This document shows positions 11,649 to 20,172 of a DNA stretch of 64,000 nt, piece after piece. The stretch's first letter is position 1; every line of letters starts with the position of its first letter. The notes beneath the pieces are model-generated. The model saw only the letters and a program-made list of their open reading frames with translations. It was not told the origin of the DNA and made no database searches. The position numbers and the translations under genes were made by a program. Source of the stretch: Paracoccus benzoatiresistens (GTDB lineage: Bacteria > Pseudomonadota > Alphaproteobacteria > Rhodobacterales > Rhodobacteraceae); the NCBI RefSeq assembly GCF_026913015.1, contig NZ_JAPTYD010000001.1, forward strand, positions 62,001 through 126,000, in the 5' to 3' direction.

Positions 11649-14063
11649 GTGATTCTTTTCCGCCCGAAAGGCCCGATCTTGAAAACTCCTCCTTCGGCCC
11701 TGCACCTGCGCGACCAGATCCTGCACCACCTGACCCACAGCCAGGGACGGGGGCCTGAATTCGCCACGCCCTTCGATTGGCGGATGGCGGTCAGCTATAC
11801 GGTGCGCGACCTGATGGCCGGGACCTGGATCAACGCCTTCCGCGCCGCGCGCGACCAAGGGGCCAAGCGGGTCTACTATCTGTCCATGGAGTTCCTGATC
11901 GGGCGCATCCTGGACGACGCGATCATCAACCTGCGGCTGGAAAAGCCCATGGACGAGGCGCTGCGGATGCTGGGCCTCGACCGGCAGGAGATTCTGGACA
12001 ACGAACCCGACGCGGCGCTTGGCAATGGCGGGCTGGGGCGGCTGGCGGCCTGCTTCATGGAATCGCTGTCGTCCCTGCAATGCCCGGCCTTCGGCTTTGG
12101 CATCCGATATGAACACGGTCTGTTCCGCCAGCGCTTCGAGGGCGGCCAGCAGGTCGAGACGCCCGAGGACTGGCTGAACCAGCCCCACCCCTGGGAATTC
12201 GTGAAGATCGACTACAGCTATACCGTCGGCTTCAAGGGCCATGTGGAAACCGTGGATGGCCGCGCCATCTGGCGCCCGGGCGAAAGCGTGATCGCGCGGG
12301 CCTATGACACGCCGGTGATCGGCTGGGGCGGCAACTGGGCCAATACGCTGCGCCTGTGGGGCGCGCATCCGACGACGCTGCTGGATCTGCCCCGCTTCAA
12401 TGCGGGCGACCACACGGCGGCGGCGGAACCCGAAGCCTTGGCGCGGACCCTGTCGCGCGTCCTTTACCCCGACGATACGACCGACGCGGGCAAGGAACTG
12501 CGCCTGAAGCAGGAATATTTCCTGACCTCGGCATCCTTGCAGGACATCCTGCGGCGCTTCCTGCAGGAGCATGGAGACTTGCAACTGCTGCCCAAGAAGG
12601 TGGCGATCCAGCTGAACGACACGCATCCGGCCATCGCCGGGCCGGAACTGATGCGCCTGCTGATGGACGATCACGGGCTGTCCTTCGAGGTCGCGCGCGA
12701 CCTGGCCAGGGGGGTGCTGAACTATACCAACCACACCCTGATGCCCGAGGCGCTGGAGCGCTGGTCCACCTGGCTGATGGGCGGCGTCCTGCCGCGTCAC
12801 CTGCAGATCATCCAGATGATCGACGATGACCACCGCGCCGCGACCGGGCGTCCCGCGCATGTGGGCATCGTCCAGAACGACCAAGTGCGGATGGGGGAAC
12901 TGGCCTTCATCATGTCGGGCAAGGTGAATGGCGTCTCGGCGCTGCACAGCGAACTGGTCAAGGACACGGTCTTCGCCGACCTGCACAAGCTGCACCCGGA
13001 CCGCATCGTGAACCAGACCAACGGCGTCACGCCGCGCCGCTGGCTGCGCATGTCCAATCCGGGTCTCGCGCAGCTTCTGGACGACACCGTCGGCGAGGGC
13101 TGGACCACCGACCTGGAACAGCTGCGGTTGCTGGAACCCCATGCCGAGGACGGGGCCTTCCGCGAGGCGCTTGGCCAGGTCAAGCGCGCCAACAAGGTCT
13201 GGCTGTCGAACGGCCTTCTGGCGGGCATGGGGCTGAAGGCCGATCCGGACGCGATCTTTGACATCCAGGTCAAGCGCATCCACGAATACAAGCGCCAGCT
13301 TCTGAACATCCTGGAAGCCATCGCCCTGTGGAAGCGGATCCATGACGATCCGAACGGCGACTGGACGCCGCGCGTCAAGATCTTCGGCGGCAAGGCGGCG
13401 CCGGCATACTGGCTGGCGAAATCGGTGATCCATCTGATCAACGACGTGGCGGCGACGATCAACAACGATCCGGTCACGTCGAAATACCTCCAGATCGCCT
13501 ATCCGCCGAACTACAACGTCTCGATGGCCGAGGATCTGATACCCGCCGCGGACCTGTCCGAACAGATCAGCACCGCCGGGAAAGAGGCCTCGGGCACCGG
13601 CAACATGAAATTCACCATGAACGGCGCGCTGACCATCGGCACGCTTGACGGGGCCAATGTCGAAATCCGCAGCCTGGTCGGGCCCGAGAACTTCTTCCTG
13701 TTCGGCCTGACGACGGAGGAGGCCGCAGCCGAGGCCGCCACCCCCGGCCATGCCCGCGCCGCCATCGAGAAGAGCGAGGATCTGTGGGCCGCGCTGCACC
13801 TGATCGCCGAGGGCCGCTTTGGCCGGGCCGAAAGCTATTACGCGCTGCTGGACCGGACCTGGAACGACGATCCCTTTCTGGTCGCCAGCGACTTCGACGA
13901 CTACTTCGCCACGCAGCGCAGGGTGGACGCCGCCTATCGCGACAGCGCGACCTGGGACCGGATGGCGGCGCTCAACATCGCGCGGTCGGGTTTCTTTTCC
14001 TCGGACCGGACGATCCGGGGATACATGACCGACATCTGGCATGTGCTGCCCGTCGCCATCTGA
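11649..14063 (+). CDS. glgP: Glycogen/starch/alpha-glucan phosphorylase
   Basis: An 804-residue family GT35 phosphorylase that releases glucose-1-phosphate from non-reducing ends of alpha-glucans using pyridoxal phosphate. The PLP-binding lysine is Lys654 in GTGNMKFTMNGALTIG. Upstream are SMEFLIGR (about residues 78-85) and NGGLGRLAACF, both conserved in the family. There is no ATG at the 5' end. The start is either GTG at 11649 or an in-frame TTG at 11679, which has a purine-rich GAAAGG about 7 nt upstream; the protein core is unaffected. It follows glgX on the same strand but with its own 138-bp leader, so it may have an extra promoter. It ends convergently 9 bp from the yehW-like gene. Confidence 0.95.
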   Translation: MILFRPKGPILKTPPSALHLRDQILHHLTHSQGRGPEFATPFDWRMAVSYTVRDLMAGTWINAFRAARDQGAKRVYYLSMEFLIGRILDDAIINLRLEKPMDEALRMLGLDRQEILDNEPDAALGNGGLGRLAACFMESLSSLQCPAFGFGIRYEHGLFRQRFEGGQQVETPEDWLNQPHPWEFVKIDYSYTVGFKGHVETVDGRAIWRPGESVIARAYDTPVIGWGGNWANTLRLWGAHPTTLLDLPRFNAGDHTAAAEPEALARTLSRVLYPDDTTDAGKELRLKQEYFLTSASLQDILRRFLQEHGDLQLLPKKVAIQLNDTHPAIAGPELMRLLMDDHGLSFEVARDLARGVLNYTNHTLMPEALERWSTWLMGGVLPRHLQIIQMIDDDHRAATGRPAHVGIVQNDQVRMGELAFIMSGKVNGVSALHSELVKDTVFADLHKLHPDRIVNQTNGVTPRRWLRMSNPGLAQLLDDTVGEGWTTDLEQLRLLEPHAEDGAFREALGQVKRANKVWLSNGLLAGMGLKADPDAIFDIQVKRIHEYKRQLLNILEAIALWKRIHDDPNGDWTPRVKIFGGKAAPAYWLAKSVIHLINDVAATINNDPVTSKYLQIAYPPNYNVSMAEDLIPAADLSEQISTAGKEASGTGNMKFTMNGALTIGTLDGANVEIRSLVGPENFFLFGLTTEEAAAEAATPGHARAAIEKSEDLWAALHLIAEGRFGRAESYYALLDRTWNDDPFLVASDFDDYFATQRRVDAAYRDSATWDRMAALNIARSGFFSSDRTIRGYMTDIWHVLPVAI

Positions 14064-14072
14064 CGGAACGGC

Positions 14073-14807
14073 CTAGTCCAGGCCTGTCCGCTGCCGCGCG
14101 CGGGTCTCCAATGCCTGGAAGCCGTGGTGGATCAGCACGGCCAGGATGCCGACCACCAGCGCGCCCTGCAGCACAAAGGCGGTGTTCGAGGATAGAAGCC
14201 CGGCAATGATCACCTCGCCCAGGGTGCGGGCCGCGACCGTCGATCCGATCGTCGCCGTGCCAAGCGAGATCACGGCGGTCAGACGCATCCCCGCCAGCAG
14301 AAGGGGCAGGGACAGGGGAAGGTCGATCTGCCGCAGCCGCTGGCCCGGCGTCAGGCCCATGCCGCGCGCGGCCTCGGTGACGGCGGGCGGCTGGCCGGTC
14401 AGACCGGCCAGGGCGTTCTCGAACACGGGCAGCAGGCCATAAAGGAACAGCGCCACAAGCGTCGGACCGGTGCCGAAGCCCATCACCGGCACGGCCAGCG
14501 CCAGCACCGCGACCGGAGGGAGGGTCTGGCCGACGGCGGTGACGGTGCGGGCCAGGGGCAGGAACTCGCGTCCCGTCCGCCGCGTCACCAGGATCGCCAA
14601 GACCAGCCCGACGATCGTCGAACCCGCAACTGCCGCCGCCACGATGGCCAGATGCGACAGGGTCAGCGACAGAAGGCTTGTCTGCGTATAGATCGCCGGC
14701 GCGCCGTTCCGGGTGAAGGGCTGGAACAGCGGCGCAAAGCTGGCGGGCGAGATCAGGAAGGCCAGCAGGAACAGCCCCGACGCCGCCAGCAGGATCCGGC
14801 CGGTCAT
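14073..14807 (-). CDS. yehW: Osmoprotectant ABC transporter permease, YehW-like
   Basis: A 244-residue inner-membrane permease of the BinPDT family, with about six hydrophobic helices and an EAARGMGLTPGQRLRQIDLP coupling segment near residues 148-167. Length and gene order (binding protein, long permease, ATPase, short permease) match E. coli YehZYXW, a glycine betaine/choline-type osmoprotectant importer. I start at MTGRILL, whose ATG overlaps the ATPase stop (ATGA). A longer reading adds 29 Arg/Pro-rich residues that look like out-of-frame ATPase sequence. It is the last gene of the four-gene operon and converges on glgP. Confidence 0.9.
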   Translation of the reverse strand: MTGRILLAASGLFLLAFLISPASFAPLFQPFTRNGAPAIYTQTSLLSLTLSHLAIVAAAVAGSTIVGLVLAILVTRRTGREFLPLARTVTAVGQTLPPVAVLALAVPVMGFGTGPTLVALFLYGLLPVFENALAGLTGQPPAVTEAARGMGLTPGQRLRQIDLPLSLPLLLAGMRLTAVISLGTATIGSTVAARTLGEVIIAGLLSSNTAFVLQGALVVGILAVLIHHGFQALETRARQRTGLD

Positions 14808-15724
14808 GGGTGCCGGGCCTGGGTGCGCAGGGCGTCCAGCGTCACCACGCCGCCGCCTTCGACGGGAAGGGCGGCCCGGCCGCTCCACAGGCATTCGGCC
14901 AGGGCGTCGCGCAGGCTCGCGCCGGGGGCGATGGCGGGACCGGCGGCCTCGCCGGGCATGGCGATGTCGGCGACGGGGATCAGCGACAAGAGCCGCAGCG
15001 CCCGGTCCGCCGTGCCGATCAATTCGCCCACGAAGGGCGTTGCCGGATCGGTCAGGATGCGGGCGGGCGTATCGTCCTGCAGCAGCCGGCCCTTGTCCAT
15101 GACGGCGATGCGGTCGCCCAGGGCCGTCGCCTCGGCCATGTCATGGGTGACCAGGATCAGCGTGGTGCCAAGGCGCCGCTGGATGGCCTTCAGGTCGGCC
15201 TGCGCCTTGGCGCGGATCAGCGGGTCCAGCGCGCCGAAGGGTTCGTCCATCAGCAGCAGGTCGGGCTTGGCAGCCAAGGCGCGCGCGACGCCCACGCGCT
15301 GCGCCTGGCCCCCCGACAGCTTGTGCGGCATCCGGTCCCGGAAGGTCGCCGGGTCCATCTGGAACAGGTCCAGCAATTCATCGACGCGCGCGGCGATCTG
15401 CGCACGCGGCCAGCCCAGCAAGCGCGGCACGGTGGCGATGTTCTGCGCGACCGTGCGATGCGGGAACAGCCCGTGGCCCTGGATGGCATAGCCGATCCGG
15501 CGGCGCAGCAGATGCGGGGGCAGGGTGGCGGTGTCCACGCCCTCGATCAGGACGCGGCCGGACGACGGTTCCACCAGGCGGTTGATCATCCGCAGAAGCG
15601 TGGTCTTGCCAGACCCCGAGGTGCCGACCAGCACCATCACCTGGCCCCTGGCCACCGTCAGGCTGACATCGTCCACCACGCGCAGGTCGCCGTAAAGGCG
15701 GGTCAGGTTCTGGATCTCGATCAT
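14804..15724 (-). CDS. yehX: Osmoprotectant ABC transporter ATP-binding protein, YehX/OpuCA-like
   Basis: A 306-residue ABC ATPase that energises uptake of quaternary ammonium osmoprotectants. Walker A is GTSGSGKTT (about residues 33-41), the signature is KLSGGQAQRVGVARALAAKP, Walker B is LLLMDEPFGALD, and the H-loop is VTHDMAEA. A C-terminal extension of about 70 residues is the CBS-like region seen in OpuCA-type ATPases. Start and stop both overlap neighbouring permease genes by 4 nt (ATGA), so the operon is translationally coupled. Length agrees with the E. coli homologue (about 308 residues). Confidence 0.92.
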   Translation of the reverse strand: MIEIQNLTRLYGDLRVVDDVSLTVARGQVMVLVGTSGSGKTTLLRMINRLVEPSSGRVLIEGVDTATLPPHLLRRRIGYAIQGHGLFPHRTVAQNIATVPRLLGWPRAQIAARVDELLDLFQMDPATFRDRMPHKLSGGQAQRVGVARALAAKPDLLLMDEPFGALDPLIRAKAQADLKAIQRRLGTTLILVTHDMAEATALGDRIAVMDKGRLLQDDTPARILTDPATPFVGELIGTADRALRLLSLIPVADIAMPGEAAGPAIAPGASLRDALAECLWSGRAALPVEGGGVVTLDALRTQARHP

Positions 15725-16860
15725 GCCGTGTCCCTCCGGGCGGACTGGACCAGCAGGTCCAGCGCGATCCCCGCCACCAGGGCCATCGCGATGGTGGGCA
15801 GCGCGCCCAGCAGCACCAGATCCATCGCCGTCTGGTTCAGCCCCTGGAAGACGAAGGTGCCGAAGCCGCCGCCGCCGATCAGGCCTGCGATGACCGCAAG
15901 GCCGATGTTCTGGACCAGCACGATCCTGACCGCCGCCAGCAGCACCGGCAGCGCCAGCGGCATCAGCACCCCGGCCATTAGCTGCGCGCGGGTCATGCCA
16001 AGGCCCAAGGCGGCATCGCGCGTGGCGGCGGGAACGCCCGACAGCCCGGCCAGCGTGTTCGACACGACCGGCAGCAGGGAATAGAGAAACAGCGCCACAA
16101 GCGCCGGAAAGACGCCGATGCCCGAAACGCCGGCCCGCGCCGCACCCGGCACCGTTGCGGCGACCCAGCCGAAGATCGGGATCATGATGCCGAACAGCGC
16201 CAGCGAGGGGATGGTCTGCAGGATGTTCAGAACGCCCAGCACCGGCCCGCGCAGGCGCGGCGACTGGAAGATGGCGATGCCGGCGGGGATGCCCACCAGC
16301 AGCGCCGCGCCCAGCGAACCGAAGGCCAGCGCCAGATGGGCCTGCGCCTCGCGCCCGAACAGCTCGCGCCGGGTGGCGTATTCGCGCATGACCGACACGC
16401 CGTCCAGGGCGCCCGAGCCGAGGATCGTTCCCGCCAGCGCCACCGCGCCCCCCAGCATCAGCCAGCGCACGGCCAGAGAGGGACGCAGTCGGTTCACGGC
16501 ATCGGCCAGCATCAACCCGAAGGCCAGAAGCAGCAGCCAGAAGCCCGAGGCGGGCGCGACCCGCGCCAGCATATTCCCCGGCGGCACAAGATGCGCCGCC
16601 ACCGCGCCCAGCGACAGCGTGACCGCGATCAGCGCAACCATCGCCGCGGCCAGCCGCAGGACGGCCGGCCAGCCGGACCAGCAGGCGGCGGCCAGGACGG
16701 CGCCCAGGGCAAGCATCGCCGCAAGGCCACCGGGCAAGGCTGCAAGGCCCAGGCCCTCGCCCGGGACGATGCGGTTCGGCTTGAACTGGACCAGCGGCAG
16801 CGCCAGCCCGGCCAGCCCGATCAGGGCGAACAGAACGGCAGGCGGCTGGACCCGCGCCAC
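15721..16860 (-). CDS. yehY: Osmoprotectant ABC transporter permease with extra N-terminal helices, YehY-like
   Basis: A 379-residue permease. The N-terminal half (about residues 1-160) has several extra membrane helices, while the C-terminal half is the BinPDT permease with coupling region DAALGLGMTRAQLMAGVLMPLALP. Only the YehY branch has this long form, so the pairing with a short YehW-like permease identifies the system. The start codon is GTG, 4 nt after the binding-protein stop. Its stop overlaps the ATPase ATG. Confidence 0.9.
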   Translation of the reverse strand: MARVQPPAVLFALIGLAGLALPLVQFKPNRIVPGEGLGLAALPGGLAAMLALGAVLAAACWSGWPAVLRLAAAMVALIAVTLSLGAVAAHLVPPGNMLARVAPASGFWLLLLAFGLMLADAVNRLRPSLAVRWLMLGGAVALAGTILGSGALDGVSVMREYATRRELFGREAQAHLALAFGSLGAALLVGIPAGIAIFQSPRLRGPVLGVLNILQTIPSLALFGIMIPIFGWVAATVPGAARAGVSGIGVFPALVALFLYSLLPVVSNTLAGLSGVPAATRDAALGLGMTRAQLMAGVLMPLALPVLLAAVRIVLVQNIGLAVIAGLIGGGGFGTFVFQGLNQTAMDLVLLGALPTIAMALVAGIALDLLVQSARRDTA

Positions 16861-16864
16861 CGGA

Positions 16865-17770
16865 TCAGTCCAGGAAACCAGCCTGTTTCAGATAGTCCTC
16901 GGCCACGGCGGCGGAGGGTTCGCCGCCCACCTGGATGCGGCCGTTCAGCGTCTGCAGCGTTTGCAGCGTCAGCGAGGTGAAGATCGGCTCCAGCACCTCG
17001 GCGATCCGGGGATGGGCCTCCAGCACCTTTGCCCGGACGATGGGCGCGGGCTGATAAACGGGCTGGACGGCCTTGTCGTCCTCCATCACCAACAGCCCGG
17101 CCTCGGCGATCGCGCCGTCGGTGCCATAGACCATGGCCGCGTTCACGCCCGAGGTCTGCTGCGCCGCCGCCGCGATGGTGGCGGCCGTGTCGCCGCCCGC
17201 AAGCTGCACAAGCTGGTCGGGCTTCAAGATGAAGCCATAGGTTTCCTGGAAGGCGGGCAGGGCGGCGGGCGAGGTCACGAATTCGCTGGACGCCGCCAGC
17301 TTCACCTGCCCGCCGCCCGCGATCCACTGGCCCATCTGGGTCATGGTGGTCAGGCCGTTCTCCTCGGCCACCTCCTGCCGCAGGGCAATGGCCCAGGTGT
17401 TGTTGGCGGGGGACGGCGTCAGCCAGACGATGTCGTTCTGCTGCTTGTCCAGCTCCGCCACGCGGGCATAGCCCTTGGCGGCGTCCTTCCAGACCGCGCT
17501 GTCGGCCTCGTTGAAGAAGAAGGCGCCGTTGGCGGTGTATTCCGGATAGATGTCGATCTGCCCCGCCACGATGGCGTCGCGCATGATCGGCGTGCCGCCC
17601 AGCTGCAGGCGGTCCTGCACCGGCAGCCCGGCATCCTTCAGCGCCAGCAGGATCATGTTGCCCAGAAGCCCCCCCTCGGTGTCGATCTTGGAGGAGACGA
17701 CGATATCCTGCGCGGCAAGGGGCGTTGCCGCCATCAGCAAGGTGACGGCAAGCGGGGCAAGACGGGTCAT
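16865..17770 (-). CDS. osmF: Periplasmic osmoprotectant-binding protein, OsmF/YehZ-like
   Basis: A 301-residue secreted solute-binding protein of the OpuAC family. A signal peptide (about residues 1-20, ending PLAAQD) precedes DIVVSSKIDTEGGLLGNMIL. The aromatic residues Trp and Tyr spread through the protein are typical of cation-pi cages for betaine or choline. AGGAG lies about 7 nt before the ATG. It is the first gene of the transporter operon and has a 74-bp leader containing a possible stress promoter. In E. coli the homologous operon is induced by osmotic and stationary-phase stress. The substrate here is inferred. Confidence 0.9.
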   Translation of the reverse strand: MTRLAPLAVTLLMAATPLAAQDIVVSSKIDTEGGLLGNMILLALKDAGLPVQDRLQLGGTPIMRDAIVAGQIDIYPEYTANGAFFFNEADSAVWKDAAKGYARVAELDKQQNDIVWLTPSPANNTWAIALRQEVAEENGLTTMTQMGQWIAGGGQVKLAASSEFVTSPAALPAFQETYGFILKPDQLVQLAGGDTAATIAAAAQQTSGVNAAMVYGTDGAIAEAGLLVMEDDKAVQPVYQPAPIVRAKVLEAHPRIAEVLEPIFTSLTLQTLQTLNGRIQVGGEPSAAVAEDYLKQAGFLD

Positions 17771-17801
17771 GGCGAAACTCCTGACAAGGGGACATGGGCA
17801 A

Positions 17802-17826
17802 GACGCCCCGGCCCAATCAGGGTTCC
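17802..17826 (-). promoter_or_regulatory. EcfG-like promoter string GGAAC-N16-CGTC upstream of osmF
   Basis: Read on the minus strand, GGAAC (17822-17826) is followed after 16 nt by CGTC (17802-17805). This resembles the alphaproteobacterial general-stress sigma factor consensus GGAAC-N16/17-CGTT. The implied transcript start would leave a leader of about 25 nt to the osmF ATG. Many Rhodobacterales are thought to lack EcfG, so this may be a coincidence or another extracytoplasmic sigma factor site. Confidence 0.35.
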
Positions 17827-17844
17827 CCTAAAAAATTCAACGGG

Positions 17845-18423
17845 TCAACCGCCAAAGCTGCGGCTGCCAGCGGACGAGCCGAACCCCCCGCGCGAGGCGG
17901 CCGTGGCCCGCGACATCGGCGGCTGTCCGGCCGTGGCGGCAGGCCGGGCGAACTGGCTGCTGTTCAGCGCCGCGCGCCCGGTATTGCTGGAAAACGTGCT
18001 GGTCCGCGCGGCATTCGTGTAGCCGCCCTGGGGCGTGCGATACATCGGCTGGGACCGCGACAATCCGCCGCCCCCCAGCATGGAGCCGATCAGATAGCCC
18101 GCCAGCAGCGGCATGAAGATGCTGCCCGACCCGCCGTTCGAGACCTGCTGGTCCTCGGACCCGCAATTGCCGACGCCGTGCTGTTCCTCGCAGACCTGCA
18201 GGCTGTCATAGCGGGGCGCGGATTCGACGTGCAGCTGCTCGGCCTCGGCGAAGGACTGGCGGCACTCGTCGGGGGTGAACAGCCCTCCCTGGTCGGCGGC
18301 GGCAAGGCAGGCGTTCAGGTCGGGAAAGGCCTGCGCGTCGACCTGTTCCTCGCGGCAGCCGGCGATGGCGAAGCTGGCTGCGCCCAGAATGGTCAGGGCC
18401 ACGGTCCTGGAGCGTTTCCTCAT
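17845..18423 (-). CDS. YgiB-like lipoprotein (DUF1190 family)
   Basis: A 192-residue protein with a lipoprotein signal peptide. The lipobox is IAGC with Cys22, so the mature protein should be lipid-anchored. Further Cys residues occur in NACLAA, DECRQS, VCEEQ and NCGSED, then a Gly/Ser-rich, low-complexity C-terminal half with repeated Arg-Ser-Gly runs. This is the DUF1190 (YgiB/YjfM) pattern. In E. coli ygiB pairs with ygiC, and the gene directly upstream here (12 nt) is the YgiC-like ATP-grasp protein. The function is unknown; a cell-envelope role is suggested by the lipid anchor. Confidence 0.82.
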   Translation of the reverse strand: MRKRSRTVALTILGAASFAIAGCREEQVDAQAFPDLNACLAAADQGGLFTPDECRQSFAEAEQLHVESAPRYDSLQVCEEQHGVGNCGSEDQQVSNGGSGSIFMPLLAGYLIGSMLGGGGLSRSQPMYRTPQGGYTNAARTSTFSSNTGRAALNSSQFARPAATAGQPPMSRATAASRGGFGSSAGSRSFGG

Positions 18424-18435
18424 GTCTTTCCCCCT

Positions 18436-19662
18436 TTAGTCCGCAATGAAATGCGGCTTGAAGCGCGACAGATCCTGCGTGATGCGCGCCCGGTCCTCTC
18501 GCAGGCCCATCCCCACGCAGCGGTCGCCCACGATCCAAGCGCCGACGATCGGCCGGAAACCGTCGAAATCGGGCAAGGGCGCATAGGCCTGGACGATGCG
18601 CGGATGCTGGTCGTAATCGGTATTTGGGGAGGCCTCGGTCACATCGCCAGCCTCGACGATGCTGACGCCCGCGCCTTCGCGCGAAAAGATCGGCTTCACC
18701 ACATGGCCGCGCTTGAACTGGTCGGCCACCTTGTCGAAGGCCGCGGCCGCGGCGGGCACCGGACGCCCCCCCGCCACCAGCGCGTCGGCCACGTCGTCGG
18801 CGAAGAAGGCGGGCAGCAGGTTCGGATGACCTTCGAACATCTGCCACAGCACCGGCAGGATACCCTTGTTCGACACAAGCGCCTTCCAGGCCGGTTCCAG
18901 GAACAGGCAGCCCGATGCCTTGATGTGGCGCGCGTAATCGTCGCGCAGCAGGTCTTCCCAAGGGTACAGCTTGAACAGCGTGCCGATCACCCGGTCCTCG
19001 GCATCGACGAACTGGCCCTGCTTGGTCACGCCCAGCTTGTCGAGGTCGCTGTAATGCGCCCCCATGCCGGCCTCGCGCGCGGCCCAGGCCATCGCCTCGA
19101 CCGTGGCGTAATCCTCGGGGTTGTTCGCCATCGCGGTGAAGTGGATGTCGGTGTTCTTGGGAAACAACGCACGGAAGCGTTCGACAAGCGCCTCGTGGAT
19201 GCCGTTGAACTGGTCCGCGCCGCGCGGCAGCACGCCCGCCGCAAGCTGGTCTTCCAACCACTGCCACTGGAAGGACGCGCTTTCGTAAAGCGAGGTCGGC
19301 GTGTCGGCGTTATATTCCAGCAGTTTCGCCGGACCCTTGCCGTCATAGGCCAGGTCCAGCCGGCCATAGATCTCGGGCTCGTTGCGGCGCCAGCTGTCTG
19401 CGACCAAGTCCCGGTGCTGGGGCGGGATGCCCAGCCGGTCCATCATCTGTTCGCTTGTGACGATCTCGGCCACGGCGTCGCGGCACATGGCGTGCAGGTC
19501 GGTCGCGGGCTCCTCGATATCGTCCTCGACCTGGCGCAGGGTGAACAGATAGGCCGAGCTTTCGTCCCAATAGGGCTCGCCATGCATGTCGGCGAAGGTG
19601 AAGCCCACCTCTTTCGCGGTGTCGCGCCAGTTGGGCCGTTCGGGAAGCGTGATCTTTTGCAT
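18436..19662 (-). CDS. Glutathionylspermidine synthase-family ATP-grasp protein, YgiC/YjfC-like
   Basis: A 408-residue protein of the glutathionylspermidine synthase pre-ATP-grasp/ATP-grasp family. It lacks the N-terminal CHAP amidase domain of true Gsp enzymes, so it is the single-domain YgiC/YjfC type. Recognisable stretches are YWDESSAYLF near the N-terminus, LDLAYDGKGPAKLLEYNADT (about 121-140) and, toward the C-terminus, VKPIFSREGAGVSIV with nucleotide-binding character. The family ligates an amine to a carboxylate with ATP; the natural substrate of this branch is not established. It forms a pair with the DUF1190 lipoprotein and sits between Lrp-type regulators and an osmoprotectant transporter. 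Confidence 0.88.
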   Translation of the reverse strand: MQKITLPERPNWRDTAKEVGFTFADMHGEPYWDESSAYLFTLRQVEDDIEEPATDLHAMCRDAVAEIVTSEQMMDRLGIPPQHRDLVADSWRRNEPEIYGRLDLAYDGKGPAKLLEYNADTPTSLYESASFQWQWLEDQLAAGVLPRGADQFNGIHEALVERFRALFPKNTDIHFTAMANNPEDYATVEAMAWAAREAGMGAHYSDLDKLGVTKQGQFVDAEDRVIGTLFKLYPWEDLLRDDYARHIKASGCLFLEPAWKALVSNKGILPVLWQMFEGHPNLLPAFFADDVADALVAGGRPVPAAAAAFDKVADQFKRGHVVKPIFSREGAGVSIVEAGDVTEASPNTDYDQHPRIVQAYAPLPDFDGFRPIVGAWIVGDRCVGMGLREDRARITQDLSRFKPHFIAD

Positions 19663-19710
19663 GGCGGATCTGTAGCGCGGGACAAGGGGCGGGGCCAGAC
19701 GAAACGCATC

Positions 19711-20172
19711 TCAGCAGCCAAGGGGTCCCGGCCTGCGTTCCTCGGACAGCATCACGTTGGCCTCCACCTGGCCCACGCCGGGCAGGGTCATGATGCGGCG
19801 GCGCAGGATGCGTTCGAAATCGCTGATGTCGCGCGCGGTGATGCGCAGGCGATAATCGAACTGACCCAGAACGTGCTGGACCAGTTGAACCTCGGGGATG
19901 GCGGTCACGGCGCGCTCGAAATCCTCTAGCCCGGTGCGGCCCTTGGCGGCCAGCTTGATGCCCAGGAAGACCGTGACCCCAAAGCCAAGCGCGGCCTGGT
20001 CCAGCACCACCCGCCGCCCGGCGATCACGCCCTCGTCGGTCAGTCGCTTGATGCGCCGCCAGGCGGCGGGCTGGCCGATCCCCACGGCACGCCCCACATC
20101 GGCGGCGCTGCGCGTGCCATCGGCCGCCAGCACCCGCAGGATCGCCAGGTCGGTCGCGTCCACATCGGTCAC
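19711..20172 (-). CDS. Lrp/AsnC-family transcriptional regulator (second of a tandem pair)
   Basis: A 153-residue Lrp/AsnC protein. The helix-turn-helix (about residues 21-45, RSAADVGRAVGIGQPAAWRR) is followed by a RAM ligand-binding/oligomerisation domain with GQFDYRLRITARDI near residues 103-116. The start is a GTG that overlaps the upstream paralogue's TGA (GTGA), so the two proteins should be made in step. Family members sense amino acids or related metabolites and often form octamers, or hetero-oligomers when paired. Divergence from ilvC suggests control of branched-chain amino-acid synthesis. The ligand is unknown. Confidence 0.9.
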   Translation of the reverse strand: MTDVDATDLAILRVLAADGTRSAADVGRAVGIGQPAAWRRIKRLTDEGVIAGRRVVLDQAALGFGVTVFLGIKLAAKGRTGLEDFERAVTAIPEVQLVQHVLGQFDYRLRITARDISDFERILRRRIMTLPGVGQVEANVMLSEERRPGPLGC

